Part shown: positions 13,291 through 16,371 of the stretch, one piece after another
Position numbering within the stretch: position 1 is the stretch's first letter
Layout of the letters: each line of letters starts with the position of its first letter
Program-made: the position numbers and the translations under genes
The notes under the pieces: model-generated
What the model was told of the DNA's origin: nothing
Seen by the model: only the letters and a program-made list of their open reading frames with translations
Database searches by the model: none
Assembly: GCA_934659415.1 (NCBI GenBank)
Contig: CAKUHW010000003.1
Span: 1-16,371, forward strand
Length of the DNA stretch: 16,371 nucleotides
Direction: 5' to 3'
Source of the DNA: an uncultured Oscillospiraceae bacterium
GTDB lineage: Bacteria > Bacillota > Clostridia > Oscillospirales > Oscillospiraceae

Positions 13291-13419
13291 CCCCCCTTGT
13301 GCAGAGGGGGGACGCCGCCGCGCCCTCTGCGGCGGCTGGGGGGAGTGTTACCAGACCGAAGTAGCGACAACCCCTCAGTCACGGCTTCGCCGTGCCAGCT
13401 CCCCTTGCACAGGGGAGCT
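13291..13419 (-). repeat. MITE-like structured hairpin repeat, copy B
   Basis: A 129-bp diverged copy of the element at 5-144, in the opposite orientation. It has terminal hairpins at 13291-13311 and 13397-13419, a CACGGC/GCCGTG stem at 13380-13394 and a GCCGCCGC/GCGGCGGC stem. The order of parts is the same as in copy A. Where sequences differ, the stems stay paired. An extra hairpin (AAGGGCTT, loop GGCA, AAGCCCTT) follows at 13421-13440. Confidence 0.85.
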
Positions 13420-13562
13420 TAAGGGCTTGGCAAAGCCCTTGCCCTGCTGCGTTGTCCCGCAGGACAGGATCTCCGCCGGACGATTCTTCAGAATTCAACA
13501 AACGTCGGAACGAATTTTTGAAAAGAACGAAAATTTTCCGCTGTTTGTCCGACAAAAACGGA

Positions 13563-13591
13563 TTGAAACTCTTGTGTATTCTGCCTATAAT
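13563..13591 (+). promoter_or_regulatory. Strong promoter with no assigned gene
   Basis: TTGAAA (13563-13568), a 17-bp spacer and a perfect TATAAT (13586-13591) on the plus strand. The next plus-strand gene is about 920 bp away, so the transcript would run antisense into the TetR gene from its 3' end. The 13420-13653 gap holds no ORF with a credible start. It is AT-richer than its surroundings and includes inverted GTCGGA/TCCGAC (about 13504 and 13549). Confidence 0.65.
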
Positions 13592-13653
13592 GGCAGTAGT
13601 GGCAGTGGGCCGATTTGCGCCATTCCGACAAGGCACCGGGACGGCCCGCCCCG

Positions 13654-14223
13654 TCAGCCATTTGGCGGATTGCGCCGGGTGAACAGCTCGGCGAACATCA
13701 GCCGGTACAGCTTCACGCAGAATTTCTCATCCTCCATGGCGCAGCCGCCCAGCATCCACTCGTGGATGACCTCTAGGTGCCCGCCGATCAGGTAGGCCAC
13801 GCACAGGTCCGTGTCCCGGGGGTAGTAGGTCTCCATCAGGGGCCGGGGGCAGAGGCTGGCCTCCAGGCATTTTCTGGCCCGCACCTGGAACATGGGCTCC
13901 CCGAAGGGGCCCCGCAGAATGTTGGACACCTCGCGGTTGGCCCGCAGATAGTGCAGGATGTCCAGCAGGACCGGGTGGGGCTGCTCCATGTACTCCTCCT
14001 TCAGGGGGTAGCGCCAGAAGGAGGCATTGGCAGCCTCCAGACCGGTGAAGTAGCGGTCCTCAATGTCCTGCAGCACGGCGTACACCGAGTCGTAATAGAG
14101 ATAAAAGGTGCTGCGGCTGATGCCCAGGGCATTGGTCACGGCCTTGACCTGGATGTTGTGGATGTGGGTGGAACGGAGCATTTCCAGCACCTGCTGCTGG
14201 ATCTGGGCCTTGGCATTTTTCAT
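13654..14223 (-). CDS. TetR/AcrR-family transcriptional regulator
   Basis: A 189-residue regulator. The N-terminal helix-turn-helix (about 8-55) contains IHNIQVKAVTNALGISRSTFYLYYDS, the usual TetR pattern. The C-terminal ligand and dimerisation part (60-189) is not recognisable by name, and ends LIGGHLEVIHEWMLGG...LYRLMFAELF. ATG at 14223 gives the standard N-terminus (MKNAKAQIQQQVLEML). A longer frame to 14304 would include the promoter and is rejected. It is divergent from the thiolase operon with a 285-bp shared regulatory region containing promoters for both sides and a 22-bp inverted repeat, so it probably controls that operon in response to an acyl or aromatic ligand. That control is inferred from arrangement. 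Confidence 0.88.
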   Translation of the reverse strand: MKNAKAQIQQQVLEMLRSTHIHNIQVKAVTNALGISRSTFYLYYDSVYAVLQDIEDRYFTGLEAANASFWRYPLKEEYMEQPHPVLLDILHYLRANREVSNILRGPFGEPMFQVRARKCLEASLCPRPLMETYYPRDTDLCVAYLIGGHLEVIHEWMLGGCAMEDEKFCVKLYRLMFAELFTRRNPPNG

Positions 14224-14275
14224 AGTAGACCTGCCTTCCGGGATACTAACCTGACGGCAATTGGTATTTGTATGT

Positions 14276-14304
14276 ATTGTACAACTTTTGCGGTCAAAAT
14301 GCAA
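14276..14304 (-). promoter_or_regulatory. Promoter of the TetR-family gene
   Basis: On the minus strand, -35 TTGCAT (14299-14304), a 17-bp spacer and -10 TACAAT (14276-14281). The palindrome TTGTACAA (14277-14284) overlaps the -10 and could be a regulator contact site. Confidence 0.65.
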
Positions 14305-14350
14305 GCAAAACGTCTAAAGCGCCGTAATTTGGTAGACACATCATGCCCCG

Positions 14351-14372
14351 GTGTTCAGATTTCACTGGACAC
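14351..14372. promoter_or_regulatory. Candidate TetR-type operator
   Basis: GTGTTCAG, 6-bp spacer ATTTCA, CTGGACAC: an inverted repeat with 7 of 8 arm positions matching, 22 bp in all. It lies in the divergent regulatory region, 16 bp upstream of the putative thiolase -35. Size fits TetR-family operators. Confidence 0.5.
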
Positions 14373-14388
14373 GGAGCCTGCCTGCGTA

Positions 14389-14418
14389 TTGGAAAACGCA
14401 GGGCAAATCTGCGACAAT
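14389..14418 (+). promoter_or_regulatory. Weak candidate promoter of the thiolase operon
   Basis: TTGGAA (14389-14394), 18-bp spacer, GACAAT (14413-14418). Each hexamer matches consensus at four of six positions. The -35 lies in the loop of TGCGT/ACGCA (14383-14400). Poor consensus would suit a regulated promoter, but the call is uncertain. Confidence 0.35.
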
Positions 14419-14508
14419 TAAAGCAGCAAACTGTGTCCGCCCCGGAAACGCGCGCCGGAGCGGGCACTGAGATCAAAGAAAAATCCATGACAGAAAGGAA
14501 GTTCCGAT

Positions 14509-15825
14509 ATGAACCAGACACACCCCGGCAAGTACAACAGAAGCGTGTCCATCATCGGCGTGGGCTGCACTCCGTTCATGTACACGGTGGACAACCCCGA
14601 GACCAACGGCCTGACCGAGGGCGAGCTCTTCGGCTATGCCGCGCTGAAGGCCATGGAGGACGCCGGCGTCACCGCCAAGGACGTGCAGTTCTACTTCCAC
14701 GGCGAGGCCAGCCCCCTGAACGGCTCCAACTACCTGACCCCCAACTCCCAGATTGCCAACTGGTTCGGCATGAAGGGCAAGGCCTCCATCCACCACTCCG
14801 AGGCCTGCTGCACCGGCTACCTGGCCCTGGAGCAGGCGGCCAACGCCGTGGCCTCCGGCAAGTACGACTGCGTGCTCACCGGCTGCGTGGAGTTCGGCGA
14901 CAGCACCCCCTTCCCTGCCGACAACGTGGAGACCAAGAAGCACCCCTACAAGCGGGACAAGATGACCATGGACCGCTTCCTGGCCACCACCCAGTGGCTG
15001 TATGACCGCAACTACGCCCGCAGCCTCATGGCCCCCATGGAGCTCATCTATGACGACGCCGCCGAGGACTACGTCCGTACCCGGGGCATCAGCGCCCAGG
15101 ACATGGACGACACCCTGAACTGGATGGCCATCAACAACCGCCGCAACGCCTCCAAGTGCCCCCTGGCCCTGGAGCGCAAGGAGTTCGCCGAGATCGCCAA
15201 GGAGGCGGGCTTCGACAACGTGATGGACTACATGCGTTCCCCCTATAACCCCCGCATGGGCGACTTCCTCCGGGCCGAGTGCATCGAGCGCAAGTGCGAC
15301 GGCGCCGCCGCCGCCATCGTGTGCGCCACCGACATGATCCCCCAGATCGCCAAGAACCTGAAGCACAAGCCCATCCAGATCCTGGGCGTCGGCTGCTCCT
15401 GCATGGAGGCCACCAACCCCCACTTTGAGATCCGCGCCACCGAGGAGGCCGTGCGCCAGGTGTACGAGCTGACCGGCGTGAAGCCCGAGGAGCTGGACCT
15501 GTTCTTCGCCAACGACTTCATCATCACCTCTCACCTGATCTCCGCGGAGATCGCCGGCTACCTGCCCTACGGCGAGGGCTGGAAGTATATCTGCGAGGGC
15601 CGCACCGCCTACGACGGCGACAAGCCCATCAACACCAACGGCGGACGCACCTCCTTCGGCCACGCCCACGCCGCCTCCGGTCTGGCAGACGTCTACGAGG
15701 CCTGCATGCAGATGCGCGGCGAGTGCGGCGAGCGCCAGGTGAAGAAGCTGCCCCACACCACCATGCTGCGCGGCTACGGCGGGGCTCAGAACGTGGCTGC
15801 CGTGCTGCTGAGAACACAGGACTGA
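14509..15825 (+). CDS. SCP2-type thiolase / acyl-thioester condensing or cleaving enzyme
   Basis: A 438-residue thiolase-fold protein of the lipid-transfer/SCP2 thiolase group. The nucleophile region is HHSEACCTGYLAL, with C100 in the catalytic position. The Asn motif is ANDFIIT (N335-D336-F337, where many thiolases have NEAF or HDCF). The histidine motif is SFGHAHAASG (H385). The C-terminal CxG cysteine of biosynthetic thiolases is replaced by GYGGAQN (Y423). That pattern is seen in SCP2-type and DUF35-partnered thiolases, which do Claisen or retro-Claisen/aldol chemistry on acyl thioesters. ATG at 14509 follows AAAGGAAG. A DUF35 partner begins 13 bp downstream and an ACP-like gene follows. 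Codons end very strongly in C or G (AAG, GAC, AAC), suggesting high expression. Substrate unknown. Confidence 0.88.
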   Translation: MNQTHPGKYNRSVSIIGVGCTPFMYTVDNPETNGLTEGELFGYAALKAMEDAGVTAKDVQFYFHGEASPLNGSNYLTPNSQIANWFGMKGKASIHHSEACCTGYLALEQAANAVASGKYDCVLTGCVEFGDSTPFPADNVETKKHPYKRDKMTMDRFLATTQWLYDRNYARSLMAPMELIYDDAAEDYVRTRGISAQDMDDTLNWMAINNRRNASKCPLALERKEFAEIAKEAGFDNVMDYMRSPYNPRMGDFLRAECIERKCDGAAAAIVCATDMIPQIAKNLKHKPIQILGVGCSCMEATNPHFEIRATEEAVRQVYELTGVKPEELDLFFANDFIITSHLISAEIAGYLPYGEGWKYICEGRTAYDGDKPINTNGGRTSFGHAHAASGLADVYEACMQMRGECGERQVKKLPHTTMLRGYGGAQNVAAVLLRTQD

Positions 15826-15838
15826 GGAGGTAACGAGC

Positions 15839-16261
15839 ATGGCTATCAAACTGGAAAAGGTCGTTCAGACGTTCTATGATGCCCTGGAAGAGGGCAGGAT
15901 TCTGGGGCGCAAGTGCCCGGTCTGCGGCGCGGTGGAGTTCCCCCCCGTGTATGCCTGCAACACCTGCGGCAACCTGGAGACTGAGTGGGTGGAGCTCAGC
16001 GGCAAGGGCGTGATGAAGTCCATCGTGATGCCCGCCGCCCTGTCCTCCAAGCCCGAGTATGACGCCCTGGGCGCCCGCAAGTTTGCCTACGGCGAGGTGG
16101 AGCTGGCCGAGGGCGCCTGCGTGAACGCCACCGTGAAGGGCATCACCAAGAAGCTGCGCAAGGAGATCCTGGAGCAGAACAAGCTGCCCGTCCCCGTCCA
16201 CGCTGAGATCTTCCAGCGGGACGGCTACAAGACGGTGGTCTTCGCCCTGGACGAGGAGTAA
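15839..16261 (+). CDS. Zn-ribbon OB-fold protein (DUF35), thiolase partner
   Basis: A 140-residue protein of the DUF35 family. The N-terminal rubredoxin-like zinc ribbon uses C26, C29, C40 and C43 (CPVCG, CNTCG), preceded by the typical helix FYDALEEGRILGRKC. The OB-fold part (about 48-130) includes SGKGVMKSIVM and GVELAEG-like GEVELAEGACVNATVKG. Known relatives bind thiolase-like enzymes and shape the acyl-CoA site, as in the archaeal thiolase/HMG-CoA synthase complex, the PhlACB acyltransferase and steroid Ltp2 aldolase. ATG at 15839 is preceded by AGGAGG. It starts 13 bp after the thiolase stop, so the two products almost certainly form one complex. Confidence 0.92.
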   Translation: MAIKLEKVVQTFYDALEEGRILGRKCPVCGAVEFPPVYACNTCGNLETEWVELSGKGVMKSIVMPAALSSKPEYDALGARKFAYGEVELAEGACVNATVKGITKKLRKEILEQNKLPVPVHAEIFQRDGYKTVVFALDEE

Positions 16262-16324
16262 GGCGCCGTCCGCCGGACCGATACCCAAACCATTTTTACG
16301 ATTTTTGAAAAGGAGCGTTTTACT

Positions 16325-16371
16325 ATGGACAGAAAAGAACTGGAAGCCAAGATTCTGGAGCTGGTCTCCAC
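16325..16371 (+). CDS. Acyl carrier protein-like, 5' end only
   Basis: ATG at 16325 follows AAAAGGAG and opens a frame of 15 full codons (MDRKELEAKILELVS) before the window ends. The pattern resembles the first helix of acyl carrier proteins, and 63 bp separate it from the DUF35 stop with no terminator, so it belongs to the thiolase operon. The phosphopantetheine serine motif is beyond the window, so the identity is only suggestive. Confidence 0.5.
   Translation, partial: MDRKELEAKILELVS

Noticed and set aside
13379..13682. Small open frames between the repeat and the TetR gene
   Set aside because: They cross the hairpin repeat and the orphan promoter, lack Shine-Dalgarno sequences and have no domain-like composition.
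14473..15849. A 458-codon minus-strand frame opposite the thiolase
   Set aside because: Val/Gly/His-rich antisense shadow of a strongly codon-biased gene; the thiolase motifs are on the other strand.

Overview
The window looks like chromosome of a GC-rich, spore-forming member of the Clostridia, most likely Oscillospiraceae (Flavonifractor/Lawsonibacter/Intestinimonas-like). This is an inference from a recognisable spoIIID, Gram-positive style Shine-Dalgarno sequences, high GC content, a BlaI/BlaR1-type regulator pair and a dispersed GC-rich hairpin repeat. No species can be assigned from the sequence alone.

Layout. 1-156: a structured, MITE-like hairpin repeat (copy A). 258-1031 (+): dut (dUTPase) and the sporulation regulator spoIIID, which has a possible sigma-E promoter. 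1076-1115: a terminator shared by converging genes. 1119-3474 (-): a BlaR1-like M56 membrane protease and its BlaI-like repressor, with a clear promoter carrying two 17-bp GTCTA...TAGAC operators. 3505-6487 (-): a three-gene operon with its own TATAAT promoter and a terminator. It encodes a serine-palmitoyltransferase-like alpha-oxoamine synthase, an SDR reductase and an acyl-ACP thioesterase, a plausible sphingoid-like aminolipid route. 6517-8452 (-): miaB and greA, overlapping. 8543-12114 (-): a tight cell-envelope operon of two GT-C-like polytopic proteins and a UbiA prenyltransferase of the decaprenylphosphoryl-phosphoribose synthase type, with a promoter set inside a 38-nt hairpin.

12119-13221: an intact 1,051-bp insertion sequence flanked by perfect 26-bp target duplications. 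It lies between a minus-strand terminator and the envelope operon promoter. 13291-13419: copy B of the hairpin repeat, inverted relative to copy A. 13420-13653: no gene, but an excellent sigma-A type promoter with no obvious product. 13654-16371: a TetR-family regulator divergent from an SCP2-type thiolase, a zinc-ribbon/OB-fold DUF35 partner and the start of what looks like an acyl carrier protein gene (cut by the window end).

Together the accessory part is dominated by acyl-thioester and envelope lipid/glycan chemistry: an acyl + amino acid condensation operon, a polyprenyl-phosphate sugar operon, and a carrier-protein-linked thiolase operon under a local TetR regulator. The best candidates for undescribed biology are the synthase/SDR/thioesterase operon, the thiolase-DUF35-ACP operon, and the insertion sequence with its long target duplication. 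I saw no tRNA, rRNA or CRISPR array.
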